This document shows positions 34,664-42,871 of a stretch of 64,000 bases of DNA, piece after piece. The notes under the pieces were generated by a model. It had not been told where the DNA came from. It made no database searches and worked only from the letters and a program-made list of their open reading frames with translations. The stretch is from Gaiellasilicea sp963745775. Lineage in GTDB: Bacteria > Actinomycetota > Thermoleophilia > Gaiellales > Gaiellaceae. Positions within the stretch are counted from its first letter, which is position 1, and each line of letters starts with the position of its first letter. The stretch covers positions 1 through 64,000 of the forward strand of contig CAVUYY010000013.1 of NCBI GenBank assembly GCA_963745775.1, given 5' to 3'. The position numbers and the translations under genes were made by a program.

Positions 34664-36070
34664 TGGAGCCGGCGCGGCAGCACCACAACGTCACGCTCGG
34701 GATCCTGACGCTCGCCGGCATCGCGTTCTCGCTCCAGCAGACGATGGTCTTTCCCGCGCTGCCGACCTTCCAGGACGAGTTCGACACCAGTACCGCCTGG
34801 GCGACCTGGGTCCTGACGGGCTTCCTCGTCTCGGCCGCGGTCACGACCCCGATTCTCGGCCGGCTGGGCGACCAGTACGGGAAGGGACGGATGCTGATCG
34901 TCAGCCTGGGACTCTTCCTCGCCGGCTGTATCGGTGCCGCGGCGGCGTGGAACATCGGGTCGCTGATCGGCTTCCGGATCCTCTCCGGCGCCGGCGGCGC
35001 GCTCTTCCCGCTCAGCTTCGCGATCATCCGGGACGAGTTCCCGCCCGAGCGGGTGAAGGTGGGGATCGGCCTGCTCTCGGCCGTGTTCGGAGTCGGCGGC
35101 GGCCTGGGAATCGTCCTCTCCGGCGCTCATCGTCGACCACGTCTCCTGGCGCTGGCTCTTCATCCTCGGCTCGATCCCGGTGGCGGCGTCGCTCCTGCTC
35201 GTCCGTCGTTTCGTGCCCGAGTCGCCCGTGCGCACGCCCTCCCGCGTGGATATCCCGGGAGCGTTGCTGCTCGCCGGGGGCTTGATCTCGTTGATGCTCG
35301 CGCTCACCGAGGGCGAGGACTGGGGCTGGGGGTCGCCGGCGATCCTGACGCTCGCGGCGGCAGCGGTCATCTGCTTCGCGCTCTGGGTCGTCGTCGAGCT
35401 GCGCTCGCGCTCACCGATGGTGGACATGCGGATGCTCACGCATCGACCCGTGCTGCTGACGAACACGGCGACGATGGTCTCCGGCTTCGCGCTCTTCAGC
35501 TGCTTCGTGCTCGTCCCGACGTTCGTCCAGGCTCCTGTCTCGAGTGGCTACGGGTTCGGGGCGAGCGCGACGGAGGCGGGTCTCTTTCTCCTGCCGACGT
35601 CGCTCGCGATGCTCTTCTCCGGTCCCACCGCCGGGCTGATCGGGCGGCGTTTCGGCTCCAAGTGGCCGCTCGCCGGCGGCATGCTGATCGTCAGCGCCGC
35701 CGCGCTCGCGCTGGCGCGATCGAACGACGAGCCGTGGCAGGTGATCGCTGCGAGCACGGCGCTCGGGATCGGCGTCGGGTTCGCCTTCGCCGCGATGGTC
35801 GCGCTGATCGCCGAGAACGTCGACGCGACCGAGATGGGAGTCGCGACCGGGATGAATACCGTCGTCCGGATGATCGGGGCGGTCGTGGGAGGTCAGGTCG
35901 GAGCCGCGCTCTTGACCGCGCGGACGATCGGCGACAGCGGCGTGCCTGCCGAATCCGCGTTCACGACGACCTTCGCGCTGAGCGCGATCGCGGCGCTCGT
36001 CGCCTCGCTCGTGGCACTTTCGATCGTCAGCGCGCCGCCGCGCCGGCTCGTACCCGCGCGGACGTCGTAA
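34663..36070 (+). CDS. MFS multidrug exporter, DHA2-like (14 TM), one frame break
   Basis: The N-terminal half (LTLAGIAFSLQQTMVFPALP; TAWATWVLTGFLVSAAVTTP; motif A-like GRLGDQYGKGRMLIVSLGLF) is joined to the C-terminal half (VSWRWLFILGSIPVAASLLL and on to SAPPRRLVPARTS) by a one-base shift near 35125. TM count is about 14, as in EmrB/QacA drug:H+ antiporters. The preceding gene and this one overlap at TGATG, so they are probably co-translated. Confidence 0.88.
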
Positions 36071-36089
36071 TCCTCGAGGACGAGGGCGA

Positions 36090-36107
36090 GTCCTCCTCGA
36101 GGAGGAC
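36090..36107. terminator. 18-bp perfect palindrome after the MFS gene
   Basis: GTCCTCCTCGAGGAGGAC is its own reverse complement. It lies 20 bases after the exporter stop within a 145-base gap. It could be a terminator stem without U-tract or a dimeric regulator site for the downstream FAD oxidase gene. Confidence 0.4.
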
Positions 36108-36215
36108 CCGAGAATCCTCCCGCGCGACGGGCGATTTCGACCACCCGGCCGATGCGGGGAGCCGTGCCGTCGAAGCACCATCTGCCTCGACCCCCGACAC
36201 GATGGAGATCCCGAG

Positions 36216-37604
36216 ATGACAGAGCAGTTGAGAGAGACGCGCGCGGCCGGGCTGGATCTGCGGCCGCTGCGCGAGAACCTGGACGGCGACGCGATCGGCC
36301 CGGACGATCTGAGCTGGGACGAGGCCCGAAGCGCCTGGAACCTGGCGGTCGACCAGCGGCCCGCTGCGGTGGTGCTGGCGGAGTCCGCCCCCGACGTGGT
36401 GGCGGCCGTCACTTTCGCGCGCGAGCACGGCCTGCGGATCGCTCCTCAGGGAACCGGGCACGGCGCCGCCGCGCTCGGCGACCTCGACGGCACGATCCTG
36501 CTCAGGACGAGCCGGATGCGAGGCGTCGAGATCGACCCGCAGGCCCGGATCGCCCGGGTCGACGCCGGCGCTCTCTGGATCGACGTCGTCGAAGCTGCGG
36601 CGGAGCATGGCCTGGCGGCGCTTGCCGGCTCCTCCCCGGATGTCGGCGTCGTCGGCTACACCCTCGGCGGCGGGCTCTCGTGGCTCTCCCGCAAGTACGG
36701 AATCGGCTCGAATCAGGTCACGGCGATCGAGGGCGTCACGGCCTCGGGAGACTCCTTCCGCACCGACCGCGACAACGAGCCCGACCTCTTCTGGGCGCTC
36801 CGCGGCGGCGGCGGCTCGTTCGCGATCGTGACCGCGATCGAGTTCAATCTCTTCCCGCTCGAGGAGGTCTATGCGGGGATCCTCTGGTTCCCGGTCGAGC
36901 GTGCCGCGGAGATCCTGAAGGTCTGGCGCGCCTGGACCGACGACCTGCCCGACGAGATGACGTCGGTCGGCCGGATCCTCCAGTTCCCGCCGATCCCGGA
37001 GATCCCGGAGCCGGTGCGCGGCAAGTCGTTCGTGGTCGTCGAGGCGATCTGGCTCGGTGAGCCGGCCGAGGGTGCGCGCCTGCTCGAGCCGCTGCGCGGC
37101 CTCGGCCCGATCATGGACACAGTCGCGCCGATGCCCGTCGCCGAGCTGAGCCGCCTGCACATGGATCCGGAAGGCCCGGCTCCGGGAGTCGGCGACGGCG
37201 ACATGCTCTCCGACGTCGACGACGAGCTGATCGACGCCTTCGTCGAGCGCGTCGTCGGGACACCGATCCTCTCGGCCGAGCTCCGCCACCTCGGCGGGGC
37301 GGTGGCGAGGCGCTCGTCACTCCACGGCGCGATCGACGCCTGGGAGGCGCCGTACATCACGTACGTGCTCGGGATCGCGCCGACCCCCGAGCTCGGCGCC
37401 GCGGTGCACGGCTTCGTCTCGCAGCTCATGAGCGCGCTGGAGCCGTGGGAGGCCGAGCACACGTACCTGAACTTCGCCGAGACCCGGCGCAAGCCGACGA
37501 CGCTCTTCTCGAGCGCCAGCTACCACCGGTTGCGTCAGATCAAGGCGATTCTCGACCCGGACGACGTGATCCGCTCGAACCATCCTGTGCCACCCGCCCG
37601 GTGA
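36216..37604 (+). CDS. FAD-linked oxidase (berberine-bridge-like)
   Basis: The 462-residue flavoprotein has a PCMH-type FAD domain (AFAREHGLRIAPQGTGHGAA style, seen as LRIAPQGTGHGAAALG, where His is the usual 8-alpha histidyl attachment). GYTLGGGLSWLSRKYGIGSN, LFWALRGGGGSFAIVTAIEF and a C-terminal BBE-type segment (YLNFAETRRKPTTLFS) follow. The second covalent anchor Cys of bicovalent enzymes is not present at the GYTLGGGLSW loop. Substrate is unknown; such enzymes oxidise sugars, alkaloids or phenolics. Confidence 0.85.
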   Translation: MTEQLRETRAAGLDLRPLRENLDGDAIGPDDLSWDEARSAWNLAVDQRPAAVVLAESAPDVVAAVTFAREHGLRIAPQGTGHGAAALGDLDGTILLRTSRMRGVEIDPQARIARVDAGALWIDVVEAAAEHGLAALAGSSPDVGVVGYTLGGGLSWLSRKYGIGSNQVTAIEGVTASGDSFRTDRDNEPDLFWALRGGGGSFAIVTAIEFNLFPLEEVYAGILWFPVERAAEILKVWRAWTDDLPDEMTSVGRILQFPPIPEIPEPVRGKSFVVVEAIWLGEPAEGARLLEPLRGLGPIMDTVAPMPVAELSRLHMDPEGPAPGVGDGDMLSDVDDELIDAFVERVVGTPILSAELRHLGGAVARRSSLHGAIDAWEAPYITYVLGIAPTPELGAAVHGFVSQLMSALEPWEAEHTYLNFAETRRKPTTLFSSASYHRLRQIKAILDPDDVIRSNHPVPPAR

Positions 37605-37648
37605 GCATCCGACGGTCTCGTCGGACCGCATAACGGCCTCGAGCTCGA

Positions 37649-38179
37649 CTAGCCGGGGAGCCAGCCCTCCTGATACGGGATCGGCAGATCTTCTGCGAAC
37701 CCGGCGTACGCCTCGTCGGGCTCCGGCGTCGACGTCGCGACTCCCGCGCCGTGGCGCTGCGCGAGCTCGGATTCGGGGTAGATGATTCCCTTGTTCCCTC
37801 GCGTTCCCACCGCGAGGATCGCGCACGGCCCGTCTCCTGCGCCCACGAAGACGTGCTCCGTCCACGCCGGGCAGTGGACGAAGTCCCACGCCTGGAGCGC
37901 CCGCTCCTCGCCCTCGATCAGCAGCAGGCACTCGCCCTGGAGGACGAGGAAGTCCTCCTGCTCGTCCTCGCCGTGGTACATGCACGCCGGCTGGCCGGGC
38001 TGAAGGACGCCGATGTTGATCCCGAGCTGAGGGAACTTCGCCTTCGCGCCCTCGAAGCGCGTGAACGCGCCGAAGTCGCCGTCGAGCCAGCGCGCCTCCT
38101 TCGCGTTCAGCACGAACCAGCCTTCGCCTCCCGGGACGAGGCCGCCGTCACTGCGCTCGAGGGGAGCCTCGGGAACCAC
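37649..38179 (-). CDS. Cupin-domain protein
   Basis: The 176-residue protein (GTG 38179) has a single cupin core: GVLQPGQPACMYHGEDEQED (motif 1), FLVLQGECLLLIEGEE, and VHCPAWTEHVFVGAGDGPCA (motif 2). It keeps His and Glu candidates for metal binding. Function is unspecified; many relatives are isomerases or dioxygenases. It is divergent from the yceH-like gene. Confidence 0.82.
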   Translation of the reverse strand: MVPEAPLERSDGGLVPGGEGWFVLNAKEARWLDGDFGAFTRFEGAKAKFPQLGINIGVLQPGQPACMYHGEDEQEDFLVLQGECLLLIEGEERALQAWDFVHCPAWTEHVFVGAGDGPCAILAVGTRGNKGIIYPESELAQRHGAGVATSTPEPDEAYAGFAEDLPIPYQEGWLPG

Positions 38180-38214
38180 AGCCGCAGTCTCGCACGCGGC
38201 GCTAGCCTCCCGGC

Positions 38215-38817
38215 ATGGATGCCGACGCGGTCGAGATTCGCGTCCTCGGCTGCCTGATCGAGAAGCAGCGGACGACGCCGGACGTCTACCCGCTCTCGCT
38301 GAACTCGCTGCGGCTCGCCTGCAACCAGGCGACGAACCGCGAGCCGGTGGTCGACTACGACGAGCCGACCGTGCGCGCCGCGCTCGAGAAGCTCTCGCGC
38401 CGTGGCTGGGTGCGGCTCGCGACCGGCCCCGGCAGCCGCACGGCGAAGTACCGGCATCTGCTCGACGAGGCTCTCGGACGAGTCCCTTCCCAGATCGCGC
38501 TCCTCGCCGTCCTGATGCTGCGCGGCCCGCAGACGCCGGGCGAGCTGAAGTCGCGCGTGGAGCGGCTCTACCCGTACGCGTCGCTCGAGGACGTCCAGAA
38601 GGCGCTCGAGGCGCTGATCGACGCCGAACTCGTCGCGCAGCTACCCCGTCGCCCCGGCCAGAGCCAGGATCGGTTCGCGCAACTCCTCGGCGGCGACCAC
38701 GAGGCGGCGAGCGCCGAACGAGAAGGTGTTGCTCCAACACCAAGTCCGCTCGAGGAGCGCGTCGCCCGGCTCGAGGAGCAGGTGGCCGAGCTGCGGCGGA
38801 TGCTCGCCGAGCGATGA
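38215..38817 (+). CDS. YceH/DUF480 family winged-helix protein
   Basis: The 200-residue protein has VEIRVLGCLIEKQRTTPDVY, PLSLNSLRLACNQATNREPV, and VPSQIALLAVLMLRGPQTPG, the two winged-helix repeats of DUF480. A coiled tail (LEERVARLEEQVAELRRML) follows. Function is unknown. Between the domain and the coil lies a copy of the dispersed hairpin element. TAGCCT (38203-38208) lies six bases before the ATG. Confidence 0.88.
   Translation: MDADAVEIRVLGCLIEKQRTTPDVYPLSLNSLRLACNQATNREPVVDYDEPTVRAALEKLSRRGWVRLATGPGSRTAKYRHLLDEALGRVPSQIALLAVLMLRGPQTPGELKSRVERLYPYASLEDVQKALEALIDAELVAQLPRRPGQSQDRFAQLLGGDHEAASAEREGVAPTPSPLEERVARLEEQVAELRRMLAER
38719..38745 (-). repeat. Dispersed 27-bp hairpin element, copy 3
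   Basis: The plus strand has GGTGTTG-CTC-CAACACC, a perfect 7-bp hairpin, with flanks CGAGAA and AAGT. It encodes REGVAPTPS in frame in the YceH linker. It differs from copy 2 at 4 of 27 positions; extended to 35 bases it differs at 6. Confidence 0.7.
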
Positions 38818-38909
38818 TCGTCGCCGACCCGTGGTTCGACTACCTGGCGCTTCCGGTCGCGCCGCGCATCCTCGCTCGCCGGAACGGACTGCTTCGCGAG
38901 GACGCCTGA
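38814..38909 (+). CDS. Small ORF, 31 residues
   Basis: The ATG overlaps the YceH stop (ATGA) and the ORF ends at TGA 38909, 28 bases before the AAA+ gene. The peptide (MIVADPWFDYLALPV, then APRILARRNGLLREDA) has a plausible composition and no frame conflict. Translational coupling supports it, but no family is recognised and it could be non-functional. Confidence 0.4.
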   Translation: MIVADPWFDYLALPVAPRILARRNGLLREDA

Positions 38910-38937
38910 CCGCCCGGACCGGCGCTACCGTGCCCGC

Positions 38938-39945
38938 GTGAACCCGCTCGACGACATTCGCGCCGGCGCGAAGATCGTGAGAGAGCAGCTTCGGCGCACG
39001 GCCGGCCCCGAGGTCGAGGCGGTCTTCTCCGACCGCTTCGGCTCCCGTGCGGAGCCCAGGCCGCTCGCCGAGCTTCAGGCCGAGCTCGACGCGCTCGTCG
39101 GGCTCGAGACGGTGAAGGAGCAGGTGCGCGCGCTCGTCGCCTTCCTCCAGGTGCAGGCACGGCGGCTCGAGCACGGCCTGCCCGAGGTCGCGACGAGCCA
39201 GCACCTCGTCTTCCTCGGCAACCCGGGAACCGGCAAGACCACCGTCGCGCGGCTGCTCGCGGAGATGTACGGCTCGATGGGACTCCTTCGCAAGGGACAG
39301 CTCGTGGAGGTCGATCGCGCGTCGCTCGTCGGCCAGTACGTCGGCCAGACCGCGATCAAGACCGACCGCGCCATCCGACGAGCGCTCGACGGTGTGCTCT
39401 TCGTCGACGAGGCCTACGCGCTCACGCCCGGCGACGGCGACGGCCGAAACGACTTCGGCGCGGAGGCGGTCGAGACGCTGCTGAAGCGGATGGAGGACTA
39501 CCGTCACCGCCTCGTCGTGATCGTCGCCGGCTACCCGCGACTGATGCGCGGCTTCCTCGACTCCAACCCGGGTCTGCGCTCGCGCTTCGCCCGCGAGCTC
39601 ACGTTCCCCGACTACTCGGACGACGACCTGCTCGCGATCACCCGCAAGCTGGCGGCCGACGCGGCATACGAGCTGGGGCCGGGCGCCGAGGAGGCACTCG
39701 AGCGGATCTTCGCCGGCGCCAGTCGCGGCGAGGGCTTCGGCAACGCGCGCTTCGCCCGCACGATCTTCGAGCAGGCGCTGAACCGGCAGGCGCTCAGGCT
39801 CGCGGGGGTCGAAGGCACGGAGCTCGCCGAGCTCGACCGCGCCGACGTGATCACGCTCACCGCCGACGATCTGCTCGAGGCCGCACGCTCGCTCGGCGAA
39901 GGGGTCGAGGAACGACCGAGGCGCCGGCGCTGGCTGGGCATCTGA
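38938..39945 (+). CDS. CbbX/SpoVK-type AAA+ ATPase
   Basis: The 335-residue protein has a short helical N-terminus and one AAA+ domain: LDALVGLETVKEQVRALVAF, Walker A FLGNPGTGKTTVARLLAEMY, VDRASLVGQYVGQTAIKTD, Walker B GVLFVDEAYALTPG, then IVAGYPRLMRGFLDSNPGL and the arginine finger RSRF. CbbX-type proteins remodel protein complexes (RuBisCO, or ESX machinery for EccA). No RuBisCO or ESX gene is in the window, so the client is unknown. TACCGT (38926-38931) is six bases before the GTG. Confidence 0.9.
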   Translation: MNPLDDIRAGAKIVREQLRRTAGPEVEAVFSDRFGSRAEPRPLAELQAELDALVGLETVKEQVRALVAFLQVQARRLEHGLPEVATSQHLVFLGNPGTGKTTVARLLAEMYGSMGLLRKGQLVEVDRASLVGQYVGQTAIKTDRAIRRALDGVLFVDEAYALTPGDGDGRNDFGAEAVETLLKRMEDYRHRLVVIVAGYPRLMRGFLDSNPGLRSRFARELTFPDYSDDDLLAITRKLAADAAYELGPGAEEALERIFAGASRGEGFGNARFARTIFEQALNRQALRLAGVEGTELAELDRADVITLTADDLLEAARSLGEGVEERPRRRRWLGI

Positions 39946-39948
39946 GCC

Positions 39949-40299
39949 GTGTCGGACGCCGAGAACGCCGCCCAGGCGCTGAGCCAGATCCGTGAGGTCT
40001 GTCTCGCGCTGCCCGACACGAGCGAGCGACTCAGCCACGGCGCGCCGACGTTCTTCTACAAGGGCAAGCGTGCCTTCGCGATGGTGCTGAACGATCATCA
40101 CGGCGACGGGCGGTTCGCGATCTGGTGCGCCGCCGAGGAGGGCGTGCAGGGGATGCTGGTCGGGGCCAACCCGGAGAGCTACTTCGTGCCGCCCTACGTC
40201 GGTCACCGCGGCTGGCTCGGCGTCCGTCTCGACCGCGACCTCGAGTGGAACGAGATCGCCGGGCTCCTCGAGGACGCCTACGCGGAGGTCGCCCTCTGA
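39949..40299 (+). CDS. MmcQ/YjbR family DNA-binding-like protein
   Basis: The 116-residue YjbR protein has LALPDTSERLSHGAPTFFYK, KRAFAMVLNDHHGDGRFAIW and YVGHRGWLGVRLDRDLEWNE. The fold resembles a CyaY-like or DNA-binding domain. Function is not established. It starts three bases after the AAA+ gene. Confidence 0.85.
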   Translation: MSDAENAAQALSQIREVCLALPDTSERLSHGAPTFFYKGKRAFAMVLNDHHGDGRFAIWCAAEEGVQGMLVGANPESYFVPPYVGHRGWLGVRLDRDLEWNEIAGLLEDAYAEVAL

Positions 40300-40418
40300 C
40301 GGGCTCGGATTGACGCGCGCCGCCGCCGGTGTTTTCATCGGCGGTGTCGGTATCCGCCCCGCGACGAGCGCCTGCGGCGCGGTGGAACCGCTTCGTTGTC
40401 CCGGCGAAAGGATGCGAC

Positions 40419-42179
40419 ATGGCCCTCTCGAAGCTGCTCACCACGACGGCCGCCGCGCTCGACCGGCGCTTCGGCTGGGATCGCCTGCCGCGGCCGCTCG
40501 GCGTGATCACGCTCGTGGGGCTTCGGACGCGCCTGCGTCACGAGAACCTGCACGACACCGGCACGATCGAGTCCGTCCAGCCGCGTCCCGAAGGCGACAG
40601 GCATCTGCGAACGCGGACGCTCGACGGCAGCTACAACGATCTCGCGGTGCCGACCATGGGCACGATCGGCGCCCGCTTCGGCCGCAACGTCCCGGTCGAG
40701 CGCACGCATCCCGAGCCGCTGCCGGCGTTGCTCGAGCCGAACCCTCGACTCGTCAGCCGGGAGCTCCTGACGCGAACGGAGTTCAAGCCGGCGACGATCG
40801 TCAACGTCCTCGCCGGCGCCTGGCTCCAGTTCGAGGTGCACGACTGGTTCAGCCACGGGAAGAACGTCGAAGAAGCGCCGTTCGAGCTCGAGCTCGCCGA
40901 TGACGACGACTGGCCCGACCGGCCGATGCGGATCCAGCGCACGCGCCCCGACGCCAGCCATCCCGGCGACGGCTCGCCGCCGACCTATGTCACCGCCGAC
41001 TCCCACTGGTGGGACGGCTCCCAGATCTACGGCAGCGACGCGGCGTTCGCGAGCGCGCTTCGCTCGAAGGAGGGCGGCAAGCTCCGCCTCGACCCCGACG
41101 GCCAGCTCCCGCGCGACCTCGAGTCGCTCGTCGACCTCACCGGCGTCGCCGGCAACTTCTGGCTCGGGCTCGCGCTCCTGCACACGCTCTTCACCCGCGA
41201 GCACAACGCGATCTGCGACCGCCTCGCCGAGGAGCAGCCGGACTGGTCCGACGACGAGCTCTACGACCGAGCCCGCCTCGTCAATGCCGCCCTGATGGCG
41301 AAGATCCACACGGTCGAGTGGACTCCGGCGATCATCGCGCACCCGACCACGCGCTACGCCATGCGCGCCAACTGGTATGGGATCCTCGGCAAGCGCCTGG
41401 GGAAGCGCAGCTCGAACGAGGTGCTCGGCGGGATTCCCGGCTCGCCCACTGACCACCATGGCGTCCCGTACTCGCTCACCGAGGAGTTCGTGGCCGTCTA
41501 CCGGATGCACCCGCTCCTACCGGACGACTTCACGTTCCGCTCGCTCGAGACGGACGAGGTGCTCGAGGAGCGGAGCTTCCGCGAGCTCGGCGCTCTGCAC
41601 ACGCGGGCGCGCCTGGACGAGCTGGGTCTGCCGAATGCGTTCTACTCGCTCGGAATCGCGCATCCCGGCGCGATCACGCTCCACAACTATCCGCGCTTCC
41701 TCCAGCACTTCGAGCGTCCCGACGGGACGGTGATGGATCTCGCTGCAACAGACATCCTGCGCGTCCGCGAGCGCGGCGTTCCGCGCTACAACGAGTTCCG
41801 GCGACTCTTCCACCTGAAGCCGGCAGACAGCTTCGAGGAGCTGACCGACAACCCTGAGTGGGCGAAGGAGCTCGAGCGGGTCTACGGCGACGTCGAGCGC
41901 GTCGACCTGATGGTCGGGCTCTATGCCGAGCCGCTGCCGAAGGGCTTCGGCTTCAGCGACACCGCCTTCCGCGTCTTCATCCTGATGGCGTCGCGCCGCC
42001 TCAAGAGCGATCGCTTCTTCACGCGCGACTACAACGCCGAGACCTACACCCAGGCCGGGCTCGACTGGATCGAGGAGAGCACGATGATCGACGTGCTGAA
42101 GCGGCACTACCCCGAGCTCGAGCCGGCGCTGCGCGGGGTCGAGAATGCGTTCGCGCCCTGGACGCGGGTCGGAGCGTGA
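40419..42179 (+). CDS. Haem dioxygenase/peroxidase of the cyclooxygenase superfamily (fatty-acid dioxygenase-like)
   Basis: The 586-residue protein of the animal haem peroxidase superfamily has the distal region LQFEVHDWFSHGKN (His141), and YVTADSHWWDGSQIYGSD, FTREHNAICDRLAEEQPDW, plus YRMHPLLPDDF. This last motif matches the catalytic Tyr and proximal His of cyclooxygenases and linoleate diol synthases (Tyr361, His364). The sequence therefore fits a fatty-acid dioxygenase better than a simple peroxidase. It starts at ATG 40419 eight bases after GAAAGG. A TTGACG (40310-40315) lies upstream. The GTG of the MBL gene overlaps its stop. Confidence 0.85.
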   Translation: MALSKLLTTTAAALDRRFGWDRLPRPLGVITLVGLRTRLRHENLHDTGTIESVQPRPEGDRHLRTRTLDGSYNDLAVPTMGTIGARFGRNVPVERTHPEPLPALLEPNPRLVSRELLTRTEFKPATIVNVLAGAWLQFEVHDWFSHGKNVEEAPFELELADDDDWPDRPMRIQRTRPDASHPGDGSPPTYVTADSHWWDGSQIYGSDAAFASALRSKEGGKLRLDPDGQLPRDLESLVDLTGVAGNFWLGLALLHTLFTREHNAICDRLAEEQPDWSDDELYDRARLVNAALMAKIHTVEWTPAIIAHPTTRYAMRANWYGILGKRLGKRSSNEVLGGIPGSPTDHHGVPYSLTEEFVAVYRMHPLLPDDFTFRSLETDEVLEERSFRELGALHTRARLDELGLPNAFYSLGIAHPGAITLHNYPRFLQHFERPDGTVMDLAATDILRVRERGVPRYNEFRRLFHLKPADSFEELTDNPEWAKELERVYGDVERVDLMVGLYAEPLPKGFGFSDTAFRVFILMASRRLKSDRFFTRDYNAETYTQAGLDWIEESTMIDVLKRHYPELEPALRGVENAFAPWTRVGA

Positions 42180-42871
42180 GGGAGCTCGCGGACGGAGTCC
42201 ACTGTCTTGGCGGGAAGAAGGGCGGCCGCGTTCGCGCCTTCCTGCTGGACACGGGCGGCGAGCTGACGCTCGTCGACACACTCTTCGAAGCCAACGGTGC
42301 CGGTGTCCTCGACGCGATCCGGCGGCTCGGCCGGAGCCCGAGCGACCTGAAGCGGATCGTCCTCACCCACGCTCATCGCTCACACCTCGGCGGGCTCGCG
42401 GCGGTGAAGCGGGCGACGGGGGCGACCGTGCTCGGCCACGCCTGGGAAGCGGACATCGTCGCGGGTGAGCGGGTAGCGCAGTCAGTCGGGCTCAAGCCGA
42501 CGCGTCCGTTCCGCACCTATCCATTCCAGGTCGGGATCTTCCTCGGCCGGCCGAAGCACGCACCGTGCCCGATCGACGAGTCGGTGGCGGATGGGGCCGC
42601 GATCGGGCCGCTCGAGGTCCTGCACCTACCGGGACACTCGCCGGGCCACCTCGGCTTCCATTGGGCGGAGCGCGGCCTCGTAATCGCCGGCGACGCGATC
42701 GCGACGTGGCCCCGTTTCGAGGCGGGCTGGCCGGCGTTCAACCTGAACATCGACCAGCACCGCGTGTCGATCCGCCGGCTCGCGAGCCTCGACGCGAGCA
42801 TCGTGGGCGTCGGTCACGGCGATCCGGTCATCCAGGACGCGTCCGCTCGCGTGCACCAGCTCGTCGGCTAG
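42176..42871 (+). CDS. Metallo-beta-lactamase fold hydrolase with altered metal motif
   Basis: The 231-residue protein starts at GTG 42176 (GTGA overlap). It contains VHCLGGKKGGRVRAFLLDTG, the signature LTHAHRSHLGGLAAVKRATG, LHLPGHSPGHLGFHWAERGL and VIAGDAIATWPRF. The usual HxHxDH reads H65-A-H67-R-S69-H70, so the zinc-2 Asp is replaced by Ser. Other ligands (His in PGHSPGH, Asp in GDAI, His near the C-terminus) are kept. It may bind one metal. It lies between the dioxygenase and P450 genes in one coupled unit. Confidence 0.83.
   Translation: MRELADGVHCLGGKKGGRVRAFLLDTGGELTLVDTLFEANGAGVLDAIRRLGRSPSDLKRIVLTHAHRSHLGGLAAVKRATGATVLGHAWEADIVAGERVAQSVGLKPTRPFRTYPFQVGIFLGRPKHAPCPIDESVADGAAIGPLEVLHLPGHSPGHLGFHWAERGLVIAGDAIATWPRFEAGWPAFNLNIDQHRVSIRRLASLDASIVGVGHGDPVIQDASARVHQLVG

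Noticed and set aside
38938..39945. AAA+ gene as sign of a carboxysome/RuBisCO or type VII secretion locus
   Set aside because: No RuBisCO, carboxysome or ESX gene is nearby, so only the family call is kept.
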